The notes under the pieces were generated by a model that was not told where the DNA came from, ran no database searches, and saw only the letters and a list, made by a program, of their open reading frames with translations. The position numbers were made by a program, and so were the translations under genes. A DNA stretch of 64,000 nucleotides from Prescottella defluvii. GTDB lineage: Bacteria > Actinomycetota > Actinomycetes > Mycobacteriales > Mycobacteriaceae. Location of the stretch: positions 62,001 to 126,000 of the forward strand of contig NZ_JPOC01000028.1 in the NCBI RefSeq assembly GCF_000738775.1, written 5' to 3'. Position 1 is the first letter of the stretch; every line of letters starts with the position of its first letter. Shown here piece after piece: positions 1 through 8,139 of this stretch.

Positions 1-563
1 GGCGCCGCAAAGTATTCGACCACGGGCAGTTCCGGCAGGTGTGCGCCGTCGCCGAAGTGGTCGCCGCCGCTGCCCGACGGCTCCTCGTCCTCGGCGCCGA
101 CGCCGCGGATCAGGGTGTCGAGGTCCAGGCCACGGAGGGTGAGCAACGCGAGGGGATCGTGGTCCACCCGCTCGGCCAGCAGGTAGGCGACGGCCGCGAC
201 GTGCTTGCACGGCCAGCCCGGGTCGGGACACGTGCAGTCGAAGTCGAGTTCACCGCTGCCGCCCGGCAACAGCGTCGGCCCGAGCTCCTGCGGCACCGTG
301 CCGGACGCGAGCGCCGCGAGCATGCCCGGCGTGGCACGCACCGCCTCCACGAACGCCGCCGTCTCGTCGTCGTCGAACGCGCGCAGTGTCAACACCGACG
401 TGAACGGCGCGATCTGGCTGCCCTGCACCTCGGCACTGACCCGTCCGGGCGCGATGTGCAGCGCCACCACCCGGCCGGCGCGGGCGTAGCTGCGGCCACG
501 ACCGAACCGTCCGGTGCCACCGGTCCGTTCGAGCGCGTCCGTGAGGGCCCGTCCCCATCTCAT
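1..563 (-). CDS. SWIM zinc-finger protein (C-terminus cut by window edge)
   Basis: This frame stays open from ATG 563 to base 1, so about 187 N-terminal codons are visible and the C-terminus lies outside the window. A SWIM-type zinc site is seen at C110, C112, C119 and H121 (CTCPDPGWPCKH). SWIM domains bind zinc and are thought to mediate nucleic-acid or protein contacts. ATG 563 is preceded by GAGGTGG, and the gene starts 11 bp after the stop of the SNF2 helicase, so the two are almost surely cotranscribed. SWIM proteins downstream of SNF2 helicases are a recurring actinobacterial pair, and the same two domains are fused in the gene at 48065-51289. The cellular role is not known; it is inferred to be an accessory subunit of the helicase. 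Confidence 0.85.
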   Translation of the reverse strand, partial: MRWGRALTDALERTGGTGRFGRGRSYARAGRVVALHIAPGRVSAEVQGSQIAPFTSVLTLRAFDDDETAAFVEAVRATPGMLAALASGTVPQELGPTLLPGGSGELDFDCTCPDPGWPCKHVAAVAYLLAERVDHDPLALLTLRGLDLDTLIRGVGAEDEEPSGSGGDHFGDGAHLPELPVVEYFAA

Positions 564-573
564 CGCCACCACC

Positions 574-3423
574 TCACTCACCGACCGCCTCGTCGCCCAG
601 GGTGAGCAGGTCGTGGAGTTGGTCGGTGCTCATCTCGGTGATCCACCGCTCGCCCGTGCCCACCGCAAGGTCGGCCAGTTCCTGCTTGGTGGAGAGCATC
701 CCGTCGATGCGTTCCTCGAGCGTCCCGACGCACACGAGCTTGCGGACCTGCACGTCGCGCCGCTGCCCGATCCGGAACGCCCGGTCGGTCGCCTGGCTCT
801 CCACCGCCGGGTTCCACCAGCGATCCAGATGGACAACGTGATTGGCGGCGGTCAGATTCAGCCCGGTGCCACCGGCCTTGAGCGAGAGCAGCATGATCGG
901 TGGCCCGCCGTCGCCCTGGAACCGCTCGACCATGCGGTCGCGGCCGGTCTTGGTGACCCCACCGTGCAGGAACGGGACCTCCACCCCGAACCGCTCCGAC
1001 AGGTACGGCACCACCAGGTCACCGAACTCCCGGAACTGTGTGAACAGCAGTGCGCGTTCGCCGTCGGCGGTCACCGACTCGAGAATGTCCTCGACCAGGC
1101 CGAGCTTGCCGGACCGGTGCCGACCGCGCCGCAGCACCCCGGACCCGTCGCCGAGGAAGTGCGCCGGATGGTTGCACACCTGCTTGAGCCGGGTCAGGGC
1201 CGAGAGCACCGCGCCCTTGCGCTGCATGCCCTCGGTGTCCTTGATCTGCTTCAGCATCTCGTCCACCACCGCCCGGTACAGCGCGGCCTGCTCGACCGTG
1301 AGGTTGGCCCGCACCGTCATCTCGAACTTGTCGGGCAGATCCGAGATCACGGTCGGGTCGGTCTTCACGCGCCGCAGGATGAACGGCGAGGTCACCGCCC
1401 GGAGCCGGGTCACCGCCGCCTCGTCCTGTTCCCGTTCGATCGGGACGGAGAACCGGGCCCGGAAGGCCTGCGTGCTGCCGAGCATGCCGCGGTTGACGAA
1501 ATCGAGGATCGAGCGCAGTTCGTCGAGCCGGTTCTCGACGGGGGTACCGGTGAGTGCGATCCGGTGCTGCGCCGGGATGGCGCGAGCGGCGCGGGCCTGC
1601 GCGGTGCCCGCATTCTTGATGTGCTGCGCCTCGTCCAGCACCACCCGCCGCCACGCCTGCTCCCCCAGCGCCTCCACGTCGCGGGCCAGCAGCGAGTACG
1701 TCGTGACGACCAGGTCGCTGCCCCGCACCGCCGCCGTCAGCTCGTCGCCGCGGTTGCGCCCCGCCCCGTGGTGCACGTGCACCCGCAGGTCCGGCACGAA
1801 CCGGGCAGCCTCGCGCTGCCAGTTCCCGACCACCGACATGGGGCACACCAGCAACGTCGGGTGTTCGGACCGTTCGTGGGCCAGCAGCGCGAGCAGTTGC
1901 AGCGTCTTGCCCAGGCCCATGTCGTCGGCGAGGACAGCACCGAGGCCCGTCTCGCTCATGAACGCGAGCCAGTCCAGGCCCCGCTGCTGGTAGGGCCGCA
2001 GGGTCGCGTGCAACCCGGACGGCTGCGGGACCGGCGCGGGCTCGAGGGTGCCGTCGAGCAGCGTGCCGACCCATCCCGTGGCATGCACCTCGTCCACCGG
2101 AACCGGGGGACGCTCCGCCTCGGTGAGCTGACCGAGCAATCCGCCGAGGGTGCCGTCATCACCCGAATTACGCTGCGTCACATAGCGTGCTGCCTGAGCG
2201 AGGACGGTGTGATCGGCCTGCACCCACTTGCCGCGCAGGCGCACCAGGTCGCTCTGGGTGCCGGCCAGCCGGACCAGTTCGTCGGGGGTGAGCACTACGT
2301 CGCCGAGCGCGAGTTCCCAGTCGTAGCCGACGATCTCGTCCATCCCGACGGCGCGATCCTCGGCACCGGCCGGAACCGGCGGCGACGTCACCTTGACCCG
2401 CAGCGACGGCGAGACCACCGCCCAGGCACGCGGGAGCAGCAGCGTGATCCCGGCCCCAGTCAACGCCCGCGCCCCGTGCAGCACCAGGTCGGTGACGACG
2501 GCGGTGGGCAGCAGCAGGTCGAGGCTGTCCGGGTCGGCCGGCACGTCGCGCAGCCGCGGATACGCCGCGACCGCGGCCGCGAGCTTGCGGACACCGATCT
2601 CGAGCAGTCGGGAATCCGTGCGATGCAACAGGATCGGATTGGGCGCCTCACCCTCGGGCCGCAGGCACACCTGGAGGCGCCACAGCGCGTCGTCGAGAAG
2701 TTCGGGTTCCGCACCGGTCTCGTCGACGTCCTCGGCCTGCCCCTCCGGTTCGATCAGGCGCAACACCAGTTCCGGCTCGTCGACGGCGAGGCTGCCCCGC
2801 CACGCCTCGAGTCCGCTCGACATCCTGCTGGTGCCGCCACCGTACGGCTCGCCGCGCAGCAGCGTCCGCAGCAGCGGATGGTCCGAGTCCCGATCACCCA
2901 GCAGGTCGCGCACCACCGCGTCGGTGAGCTCGGCGACGACGTCGTCGAGGATCTCCCGCGCACTGCCCTCGTGCCGCTGCACCGGCGGCATCGCCGCGGC
3001 CAGCTCCGCGAGCCACGCCCGCTGCCGCTCCCCACCGAGCAGCCGCCACCGCGGCCACCAGTCCCCCTCGGCCCGGTACAGCTCGGGCACGACCCGTCCG
3101 GCGCGCGCCCAGCGTTCGACGCCGCGGGCCACGTGCGCGAGGTAGCGCAGGTCGCCCGAGATGCCGGGGCCACCGTCCGGCACCGCGAGCAGGACGTCGG
3201 CGGCCTCGGCCGGAGCGAGCGCGAGGACCGGCACCCGCTGTGGCTGGACCCCCACCGCCGCGGGAACCTGCACGGTGTGATGCCGTCGGAAGCGGCGGCG
3301 CAGCACCCGACCGAGAACCTCCGGCAACTCGGGCAGCTCGGAATCCGGGTCCCGCCACAGCAGCAGGCCCGCCCCCGGTGACCAGAGCCCGTGCAGCATG
3401 CGATCCATCCAACCAGCCGCCAC
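574..3423 (-). CDS. SNF2-family DEAD/DEAH-like helicase (HepA type)
   Basis: This 949-aa protein (from the longest start) is a superfamily 2 ATP-dependent DNA translocase. The N-terminal half (about 1-470) is the poorly conserved region typical of bacterial SNF2 proteins. The ATPase core follows: Walker A DDMGLGKT near residue 503, DEAQ box near 597, the TGTPVENR motif, then the C-terminal helicase lobe with SLKAGGTGLNL near 853 and the RIGQRR arginine motif near 886. The longest start is a GTG at 3423; ATG 3408 or ATG 3399 (the latter preceded by GGATGG) is equally likely and would remove 5 or 8 residues. It forms a probable two-gene unit with the SWIM protein that starts 11 bp downstream. 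Likely remodels protein-DNA complexes; the substrate is unknown. Confidence 0.93.
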   Translation of the reverse strand: MAAGWMDRMLHGLWSPGAGLLLWRDPDSELPELPEVLGRVLRRRFRRHHTVQVPAAVGVQPQRVPVLALAPAEAADVLLAVPDGGPGISGDLRYLAHVARGVERWARAGRVVPELYRAEGDWWPRWRLLGGERQRAWLAELAAAMPPVQRHEGSAREILDDVVAELTDAVVRDLLGDRDSDHPLLRTLLRGEPYGGGTSRMSSGLEAWRGSLAVDEPELVLRLIEPEGQAEDVDETGAEPELLDDALWRLQVCLRPEGEAPNPILLHRTDSRLLEIGVRKLAAAVAAYPRLRDVPADPDSLDLLLPTAVVTDLVLHGARALTGAGITLLLPRAWAVVSPSLRVKVTSPPVPAGAEDRAVGMDEIVGYDWELALGDVVLTPDELVRLAGTQSDLVRLRGKWVQADHTVLAQAARYVTQRNSGDDGTLGGLLGQLTEAERPPVPVDEVHATGWVGTLLDGTLEPAPVPQPSGLHATLRPYQQRGLDWLAFMSETGLGAVLADDMGLGKTLQLLALLAHERSEHPTLLVCPMSVVGNWQREAARFVPDLRVHVHHGAGRNRGDELTAAVRGSDLVVTTYSLLARDVEALGEQAWRRVVLDEAQHIKNAGTAQARAARAIPAQHRIALTGTPVENRLDELRSILDFVNRGMLGSTQAFRARFSVPIEREQDEAAVTRLRAVTSPFILRRVKTDPTVISDLPDKFEMTVRANLTVEQAALYRAVVDEMLKQIKDTEGMQRKGAVLSALTRLKQVCNHPAHFLGDGSGVLRRGRHRSGKLGLVEDILESVTADGERALLFTQFREFGDLVVPYLSERFGVEVPFLHGGVTKTGRDRMVERFQGDGGPPIMLLSLKAGGTGLNLTAANHVVHLDRWWNPAVESQATDRAFRIGQRRDVQVRKLVCVGTLEERIDGMLSTKQELADLAVGTGERWITEMSTDQLHDLLTLGDEAVGE

Positions 3424-3493
3424 CGACAGACCTGGAGTTCACCCCGCCACCGGGCCCATACTGGGCAGAGGCACAATCGGGAGCGGTCAGGTC

Positions 3494-3811
3494 ATGACGA
3501 TCATGCTTCAAGTCTTCGAGCAGGTGTATTCGCCCACCACGCCGTGGCAGCAACGCAAGGTCGCCTTCATCGACGCCGACCACATCGTCGCGATGCGCCT
3601 CGACGGCCAGTCCGGGGTGTGGCTCGATGTCACGAAACAGGGTGAATCGCACCGGCTGGCCACCACCAGTTCGCTGGACCAGGCCATCTACTTTCTGCTC
3701 AGCATCTTCGGCACCATCGCCGAGTGCCGCCAGAACGGCGGATCGTGGCTGATCGGCCACGACGGCGTGGACGCCCGTTCGATCCACGCCGCGAAGTTCC
3801 CACACTCCTGA
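3494..3811 (+). CDS. Small conserved-looking protein of unknown function
   Basis: A 105-aa reading frame divergent from the SNF2 helicase. I chose ATG 3494 because the protein then begins with a coherent alpha/beta sequence (MTIMLQVFEQVYSP); the longer frame upstream reads through the promoter region. It contains the segment WLDVTKQGESHRLATTSSL and ends HAAKFPHS. No signal peptide or membrane segment is apparent and I recognise no family. Its last codons form the beginning of a 51-bp repeat that recurs at 4283-4335. Function unknown. Confidence 0.6.
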   Translation: MTIMLQVFEQVYSPTTPWQQRKVAFIDADHIVAMRLDGQSGVWLDVTKQGESHRLATTSSLDQAIYFLLSIFGTIAECRQNGGSWLIGHDGVDARSIHAAKFPHS

Positions 3812-3835
3812 CGGACTGTCGGTGCCGTCCGGCAC
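3785..3835. repeat. Direct repeat copy A, includes short hairpin
   Basis: 51 bp running from the last codons of the gene at 3494-3811 into the following intergenic region. An almost identical 53-bp copy lies at 4283-4335; the only internal difference is a 2-bp insertion (cacact versus cacacact). The distal part contains GGTGCC-GTCC-GGCACC, a 6-bp stem with a 4-nt loop, so the element may act as a transcription terminator. Confidence 0.8.
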
Positions 3836-3990
3836 CCCGACCGGACGGCAGCGCCGGCCTTCGGCGGCTACCGCGGAACTGGGCCGAGCACGGCGCGCGA
3901 GTCACGCTAGCGACGGCGTACGCACGCGCGCTCGGTCAGGTGCTCCTCGACCGGGCCGGAGATTGCCGCCAGGTATCGAAGGAGACGAAC

Positions 3991-4119
3991 GTGCTCAACC
4001 TGCAGTTGGGGTGGTGGACGATGGACTCGCCCCCCAAGGCGAATCCAGGCAGCACCCGCCCACTAAGGAGGCTGCGATGTTCGATCTCCCGTTCTGGGGG
4101 CCGCTCGCGCCCGTGGTGA
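3991..4119 (+). CDS. Possible small upstream ORF
   Basis: A GTG-initiated 42-aa frame preceded by a good Shine-Dalgarno sequence (AAGGAGACGAAC before the GTG). It begins VLNLQLGWWTMDSPP and becomes arginine/serine-rich where it overlaps the microprotein gene at 4077 in another frame. Only the N-terminal part looks protein-like, so it may be a translated leader that controls the two downstream microprotein genes rather than a functional protein. Low confidence. Confidence 0.3.
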   Translation: MLNLQLGWWTMDSPPKANPGSTRPLRRLRCSISRSGGRSRPW

Positions 4120-4160
4120 TCGCCGTGGTCAACACGCTCGAATCGCTGGGGGTGTGGTGA
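4077..4160 (+). CDS. Hydrophobic microprotein A (27 aa)
   Basis: ATG 4077 is preceded by TAAGGAGG at ideal spacing, the strongest ribosome-binding site in this neighbourhood. The 27-residue product (MFDLPFWGPLAPVVIAVVNT, then LESLGVW) is hydrophobic with few charges and could insert in or lie on a membrane. Its TGA stop overlaps the ATG of the next microprotein (TGATG), implying translational coupling. Too short for family assignment; a role as a two-peptide membrane-active or regulatory pair is inference only. Confidence 0.5.
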   Translation: MFDLPFWGPLAPVVIAVVNTLESLGVW

Positions 4161-4258
4161 TGCTCGACTACGGATTCTTCGGCCGGACCCTCGGCCCACT
4201 TGGCGAGGCCATGGACTTCGTCATCTACTGGATCGCCATGGGCGGTCGACTGCCCTGA
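4160..4258 (+). CDS. Hydrophobic microprotein B (32 aa)
   Basis: Starts inside the stop codon of microprotein A (ATG at 4160-4162, TGA at 4158-4160). The product begins MLDYGFFGRTLGPLGEAM and continues DFVIYWIAMGGRLP; it is amphipathic with aromatic and glycine residues. The coupled arrangement and similar size of the two peptides argue that both are translated. Repeat copy B begins 24 bp after its stop. No known family recognised. Confidence 0.5.
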   Translation: MLDYGFFGRTLGPLGEAMDFVIYWIAMGGRLP

Positions 4259-4282
4259 TAGGACGCTCCATTGACCTCTACA

Positions 4283-4335
4283 CACGCCGCGAAGTTCCCA
4301 CACACTCCTGACGGACTGTCGGTGCCGTCCGGCAC
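4283..4335. repeat. Direct repeat copy B
   Basis: Second copy of the 51-bp element at 3785-3835, about 0.5 kb downstream and in the same orientation. It lies between microprotein B and the HNH lipoprotein. It carries the same GTGCC-GTCC-GGCAC hairpin core and a remnant of the coding tail of the gene at 3494-3811, so it arose by duplication from that gene's 3' end or the reverse. Confidence 0.8.
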
Positions 4336-4378
4336 ACTGATCGGGCAGGTGAGCGGCAGCGAGCGTCTGGGGGCAGCG

Positions 4379-5083
4379 GTGAGACCGGTTCGGGTGATGG
4401 CGTGCGCCGCGGCGGTCGCGCTGGCCTTCGGGTCGGCCGCGTGCGCGGTCGGACCGAGCATCTCGGCCCCGGCGCCCGGCAGCCCCACCCGCACCGCGGT
4501 CGACGACCTCCTCGCCCGCGTCCAGGTGGTCACCTCCCGTCCCGACGCCCCCGGCTACGAGCGCGGCTGCAAGGCCGGCCAGGGCTGCGTGTTCGGGCCG
4601 TCGTGGTCCGACGACCACTCGGGTCCCGCAGGCCACGACGGGTGCGACACCCGCAACAACGTCCTGGCGGCCGACCTCACCGACGTCACGTTCCGGGACG
4701 GCACCGGCGACTGCGTCGTGATCGCCGGGGTGCTCGCCGACCCGTACTCGGGCCGGACGATCGAGTTCACCAAGCAGGATGCCGGCGCCGTGCAGATCGA
4801 CCACGTGTACCCGCTCGCCGCGGCGTGGGACATGGGTGCCGCCGCGTGGTCACCGGAGCGGCGGCGCGACTTCGCGAACGACGTCACCTACAACCTGCTG
4901 GCCGTGAGCGGGCCGGAGAATCAGGCGAAACGTGACAGCACCCCGTCGCGCTGGCTGCCGCCCGATCCGGCATTCCACTGCTTCTACGTCGGCAAGTATC
5001 TCGGGGCCGCGGTGCACTGGGGCCTGCCGATCACCACGGCCGACAGGGACGCGATCGCCGACGTCGCCGCCGGGTGCGCGTGA
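4379..5083 (+). CDS. Secreted HNH-endonuclease-family (DUF1524/GmrSD C-terminal-like) lipoprotein
   Basis: The 234-aa product begins with a short basic stretch, a hydrophobic helix and a lipobox-like LAFGSAAC, so it is probably exported and possibly lipidated. The C-terminal half carries the DUF1524/HNH signature: QIDHVYPLAAAWDMG, then N in YNLLAV and the NQAKRD segment (catalytic His in DHVYPL; Asn and Lys typical of the His-Me fold). Paired cysteines elsewhere suggest disulfides in an extracytoplasmic protein. I chose GTG 4379 because the frame upstream reads through repeat copy B; ATG 4397 is an alternative. Likely an extracellular nuclease; a role in nutrient scavenging or competition is inference. 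Confidence 0.8.
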   Translation: MRPVRVMACAAAVALAFGSAACAVGPSISAPAPGSPTRTAVDDLLARVQVVTSRPDAPGYERGCKAGQGCVFGPSWSDDHSGPAGHDGCDTRNNVLAADLTDVTFRDGTGDCVVIAGVLADPYSGRTIEFTKQDAGAVQIDHVYPLAAAWDMGAAAWSPERRRDFANDVTYNLLAVSGPENQAKRDSTPSRWLPPDPAFHCFYVGKYLGAAVHWGLPITTADRDAIADVAAGCA

Positions 5084-5126
5084 CGGGTTGCCCCCGCCGG
5101 ACCGAGCCGACGGTTAGCGTGGACGA

Positions 5127-5957
5127 GTGAGCCGAACGATCACCGGAGATGTCAGCAAGGACACCCGACTGTGCATGTCACTGTCCGGGCGGCCGAGCAA
5201 CATCGGCACCCGGTTCCACAACTACCTGTACGACGAGCTGGGTCTCGACTTCGTCTACAAGGCGTTCACCACCACCGACCTGCCCGCCGCGATCGCCGGG
5301 ATCCGCGCCCTCGGGATCCGCGGGTGCGGGGTGTCGATGCCGTTCAAGGAGGCCTGCATCGAGCACGTCGACGTGGTGCACCCGTCGGCGTCGGCGATCG
5401 ACTCCGTCAACACCATCGTCAACGAGGACGGTGAACTGCACGCCTACAACACCGACTACCAGGCCGTCGCGGACCTGCTGCGCCGCGCCGACCTGAGCAC
5501 GGATCTCACGGTGGCGGTCGCGGGCAGCGGCGGCATGGCCAAGGCCGTCGTCGCGGCCCTGCGCGACGGCGGCTTCGAGACGGTCACCGTCGTCGCTCGC
5601 AACTCGGAATCGGGGCCGGCCCTGGCCCAGACCTACGGATTCGAATGGCAGCGCGACCTCGGGGACGCGCACCCGCAACTGCTGGTGAACGCCACCCCGG
5701 TCGGCATGGCCGGCGGTCCCGAATCCGGCGACCTGCCGTTCCACGAGGCCGCGGTCGTCGCCGCCCAGGCGGTGTTCGACGTCGTCGCGATGCCACCCGA
5801 CACCCCCCTGATCCGGCTGGCCACCGAGCACTGCAAGACCGTGATCACCGGCGCCGAGGTGATCGCATTGCAGGCCGCCGAGCAGTTCGTGCTCTACACC
5901 GGAGTCCGCCCCACCGACGAGCAGATCCGTCGGGCGTCGGAGTTCTCGAGGTCCTAG
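5127..5957 (+). CDS. Shikimate 5-dehydrogenase-like protein
   Basis: 276 aa, GTG start. The N-terminal substrate domain has the AroE-type motifs SLSGRPSNIGTRFHN, the lysine-containing GVSMPFKEA and VNTIVNEDG; the nucleotide-binding half has VAGSGGMAKAVVAAL followed by VNATPVGMAG. AroE reduces 3-dehydroshikimate to shikimate with NADPH. The Ser-Leu-Ser-x-Arg-Pro motif and lack of aromatic-pathway neighbours suggest one of the shikimate dehydrogenase-like paralogues (YdiB/AroE-like) rather than necessarily the housekeeping enzyme. The substrate is therefore uncertain. The next gene starts 9 bp downstream. Confidence 0.88.
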   Translation: MSRTITGDVSKDTRLCMSLSGRPSNIGTRFHNYLYDELGLDFVYKAFTTTDLPAAIAGIRALGIRGCGVSMPFKEACIEHVDVVHPSASAIDSVNTIVNEDGELHAYNTDYQAVADLLRRADLSTDLTVAVAGSGGMAKAVVAALRDGGFETVTVVARNSESGPALAQTYGFEWQRDLGDAHPQLLVNATPVGMAGGPESGDLPFHEAAVVAAQAVFDVVAMPPDTPLIRLATEHCKTVITGAEVIALQAAEQFVLYTGVRPTDEQIRRASEFSRS

Positions 5958-5966
5958 GACGCCCCC

Positions 5967-6449
5967 ATGGCCGACCTACCGCCGAACGAACCGGGAGAGT
6001 CACCCAGCGCGCGCCTGGCCCGCAACTTCAGTGAGCTCCTCCAGGAACTGCGGGTGGCCCAGGCCGGGGTGCAGATCCTGTTCGCGTTCCTGCTCGCGAT
6101 CGTGTTCACCGAGCCCTACCGGGAGCAGTCGGAGTTCGTCCGGGGCCTGCACCTGGTGACGGTGCTGTGCGCCGCGGCGTCGTCGGCGCTGCTGATCGCA
6201 CCGGCGGTGTGGCACCGGATCCTGTTCCGGCACCGACGGCGCGAGGACATCCTGCGCCAGGCCAACCGGTGTGCCCTCCTGGGCTCGGTGTTTCTCGCCG
6301 CGACGATGATCGGGACCGTGCTCATCGTCGCGGAAGTGGCCGTCGGCGGCTGGACCGCAGCAGTGATCGGCGCGGCCACCGCGGTGGTGTTCGTGGGCCT
6401 GTGGTTCGGCGCGCCGCGCCTGCTCCGCCCCGACGACGAGCTGCGGTGA
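5967..6449 (+). CDS. DUF6328-like four-helix membrane protein
   Basis: 160 aa. A polar N-terminus (PPNEPGESPSARLARNF) is followed by four hydrophobic segments: near residues 35-50, 58-78, 105-125 and 130-150. The motif ELLQELRVAQAGVQILFAFL is characteristic of a widespread actinobacterial membrane family of unknown function (DUF6328). It lies 9 bp after the AroE-like gene, and its stop overlaps a GTG that may start the following thioesterase. No function can be assigned. Confidence 0.75.
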   Translation: MADLPPNEPGESPSARLARNFSELLQELRVAQAGVQILFAFLLAIVFTEPYREQSEFVRGLHLVTVLCAAASSALLIAPAVWHRILFRHRRREDILRQANRCALLGSVFLAATMIGTVLIVAEVAVGGWTAAVIGAATAVVFVGLWFGAPRLLRPDDELR

Positions 6450-6478
6450 GCAACGTCCAGGCACTATCGTCTGTTGGC

Positions 6479-6937
6479 ATGGTGTCCGCCGACGAGGCCG
6501 AGCCTCGCGCCGAGGCATTTCCGGCGCTGTGGCCGGTGCCGACCCGCTGGGCGGACAACGACCACTACGGGCACGTCGACAGCGTCACCTACTACTCGTA
6601 CTTCGACACCGCCGTCAACGGTTGGCTGATGGCGAGCACCGGGCTCGACGTCCGGGACTTACCCGCGATCGGGATCGTCGCAGAGACGTCGTGCCGGTTC
6701 GTGCGCGAACTGTCCTTCCCCGACCAGCTGCACGTGGGTCTGTCGGTGGAACGGCTCGGCACCAGCAGCATCGTGTACGCGCTCGCGATCTTCCGCGAGG
6801 ACACCGAGGGGATGCTCGACCTCGCGGCGACGGGCCGGTTCGTCCACGTCTACGTCGACGCCGGGACCCGACGGCCGGTTCCGATCCCACCCGAGATCCG
6901 CAGCGCGGCACAGCTACTGAGCACCGATTCGGCCTGA
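6479..6937 (+). CDS. Acyl-CoA thioesterase, hotdog fold (4HBT family)
   Basis: 152 aa from ATG 6479; GTG 6446, overlapping the stop of the upstream membrane-protein gene, would add 11 residues. The hotdog active-site region is clear: RWADNDHYGHVDSVTYYSYF, with the Asp of the 4-hydroxybenzoyl-CoA thioesterase family, followed by RFVRELSFPDQLHVGLSVE. It hydrolyses acyl-CoA thioesters in the cytoplasm; chain length is not predictable. It converges on the phosphotransferase gene, with only 5 bp between their stops. Confidence 0.87.
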   Translation: MVSADEAEPRAEAFPALWPVPTRWADNDHYGHVDSVTYYSYFDTAVNGWLMASTGLDVRDLPAIGIVAETSCRFVRELSFPDQLHVGLSVERLGTSSIVYALAIFREDTEGMLDLAATGRFVHVYVDAGTRRPVPIPPEIRSAAQLLSTDSA

Positions 6938-6942
6938 ACCGG

Positions 6943-7974
6943 TCAGTTCAGGCCCACGGCATCGGCGGTGGCGACAGCGCGGGCGACGACGCCGTCGATC
7001 AGCTCGGCGGTAGGGCCGCCCCACTCGGCGCGGTTGCGGGGATCGTCGATGGTCCGCCGCAGCACCCCCTCCGCGATGATCGCGAGCTTCCACAGCGCCA
7101 GCACGTGCCAGAAACCCAGCGCGGAGACATCGCGTTTGGTCTCGTGGACGTACACCTCGACCAGTTCGTCCCGCGTCGGGAACCCGTCGAGCGTCGACGC
7201 CATGAACGGACCGGCGACACCGTCGCCGCGCTCCGGCCAGCAGGCGAGCAGACCGCCCAGATCCGCCAGCGGGTCGCCGAGGGTGCACAGTTCCCAGTCG
7301 AGTACCGCCACCACACGTCCATCGTCCGGCGAGGTGATGACGTTGCCGAGGTGAAAGTCGCCGTGCACCAGGGTGGTTTCGGTCTGCTCCGGAATGTTGC
7401 GCCCGAGCCGTGCGGCGAGGCTCTCGACCCCTGGTAGATCGCGGGTCCGGGACTGCTGCCACTGCGCTGACCATCGCTTGAGCTGCCTTGCCGCGTAAGG
7501 ACTCCGACTCGTCGAGAGGTCGAGCAGGCCCGCCAACTCGAGGTCCACCCGATGGATGCTCGCGAGCGCCCGGGGCAGGGACAGCCCGATCGCCCGTCGT
7601 CGCTCCGGATCGAGATTCTCCGCGACCCCCTCGTCGTCGATCACGAGTCCGTCGACGTAGCTCATCATCACGAGCGGCACGTCCGTGACCGCCGGATCCG
7701 TCGTCAGCCCCAGCATCTTCGGCACCGGCACGCCAGTGCCCTGCAGCGCGGACAGGATCCGATGCTCGCGGATCACGTCGTGCGCGGACTCGAGCAGGTC
7801 CCCCAACGGCGGCCGGCGCAGCACCCAGCGACCACCACCCGAATCCTTCACCACGTAAGTGAGATTCGACTGTCCCCTTCCGATCCGCTCGAACGACAGC
7901 GGCGCCAGCGCACCGACACCGAGACCGGCGATCCACGTCGAGACGGCATCCTCATCGAGCCCCACAATGCCCAT
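6943..7974 (-). CDS. Phosphotransferase-family (APH-fold) protein
   Basis: 343 aa. It has the protein-kinase-like aminoglycoside phosphotransferase fold: a nucleotide-loop region FERIGRGQSNLTYVV, catalytic loop LVHGDFHLGNV (Brenner motif with Asp and Asn), and metal-binding VLDWELCTLGDPLADLG. This subgroup in mycolic-acid actinobacteria is usually found with acyl-CoA dehydrogenases (FadE36-like) and is not an antibiotic-resistance enzyme. The substrate is unknown. ATG 7974 is preceded by GGGGAGTGGTGAGAA. No signal peptide. Confidence 0.87.
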   Translation of the reverse strand: MGIVGLDEDAVSTWIAGLGVGALAPLSFERIGRGQSNLTYVVKDSGGGRWVLRRPPLGDLLESAHDVIREHRILSALQGTGVPVPKMLGLTTDPAVTDVPLVMMSYVDGLVIDDEGVAENLDPERRRAIGLSLPRALASIHRVDLELAGLLDLSTSRSPYAARQLKRWSAQWQQSRTRDLPGVESLAARLGRNIPEQTETTLVHGDFHLGNVITSPDDGRVVAVLDWELCTLGDPLADLGGLLACWPERGDGVAGPFMASTLDGFPTRDELVEVYVHETKRDVSALGFWHVLALWKLAIIAEGVLRRTIDDPRNRAEWGGPTAELIDGVVARAVATADAVGLN

Positions 7975-8139
7975 TTCTCACCACTCCCCTGCCGTGTCTG
8001 TGTGCTGCTCTCGTTCAACCGAACAGTCCGGATACATTGCCGAACACGGCCGGTGAATCAGCCGATTCGACGGCACCGGACGCACCCCCGTCCACACCCG
8101 TCCGCCGATGCTAGCCGCCGGAAAGCCTCAGGCGGGCGA

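Noticed and set aside
514-3381. 955-aa open frame on the plus strand
   Set aside because: Lies wholly opposite the SNF2 helicase; composition is rich in His/Arg/Gln and it has no recognisable domain. A shadow of high-G+C codon bias.
6943-7974. Aminoglycoside-resistance gene
   Set aside because: It has the APH fold motifs but belongs to the actinobacterial subgroup associated with acyl-CoA metabolism; nothing in the context supports resistance.
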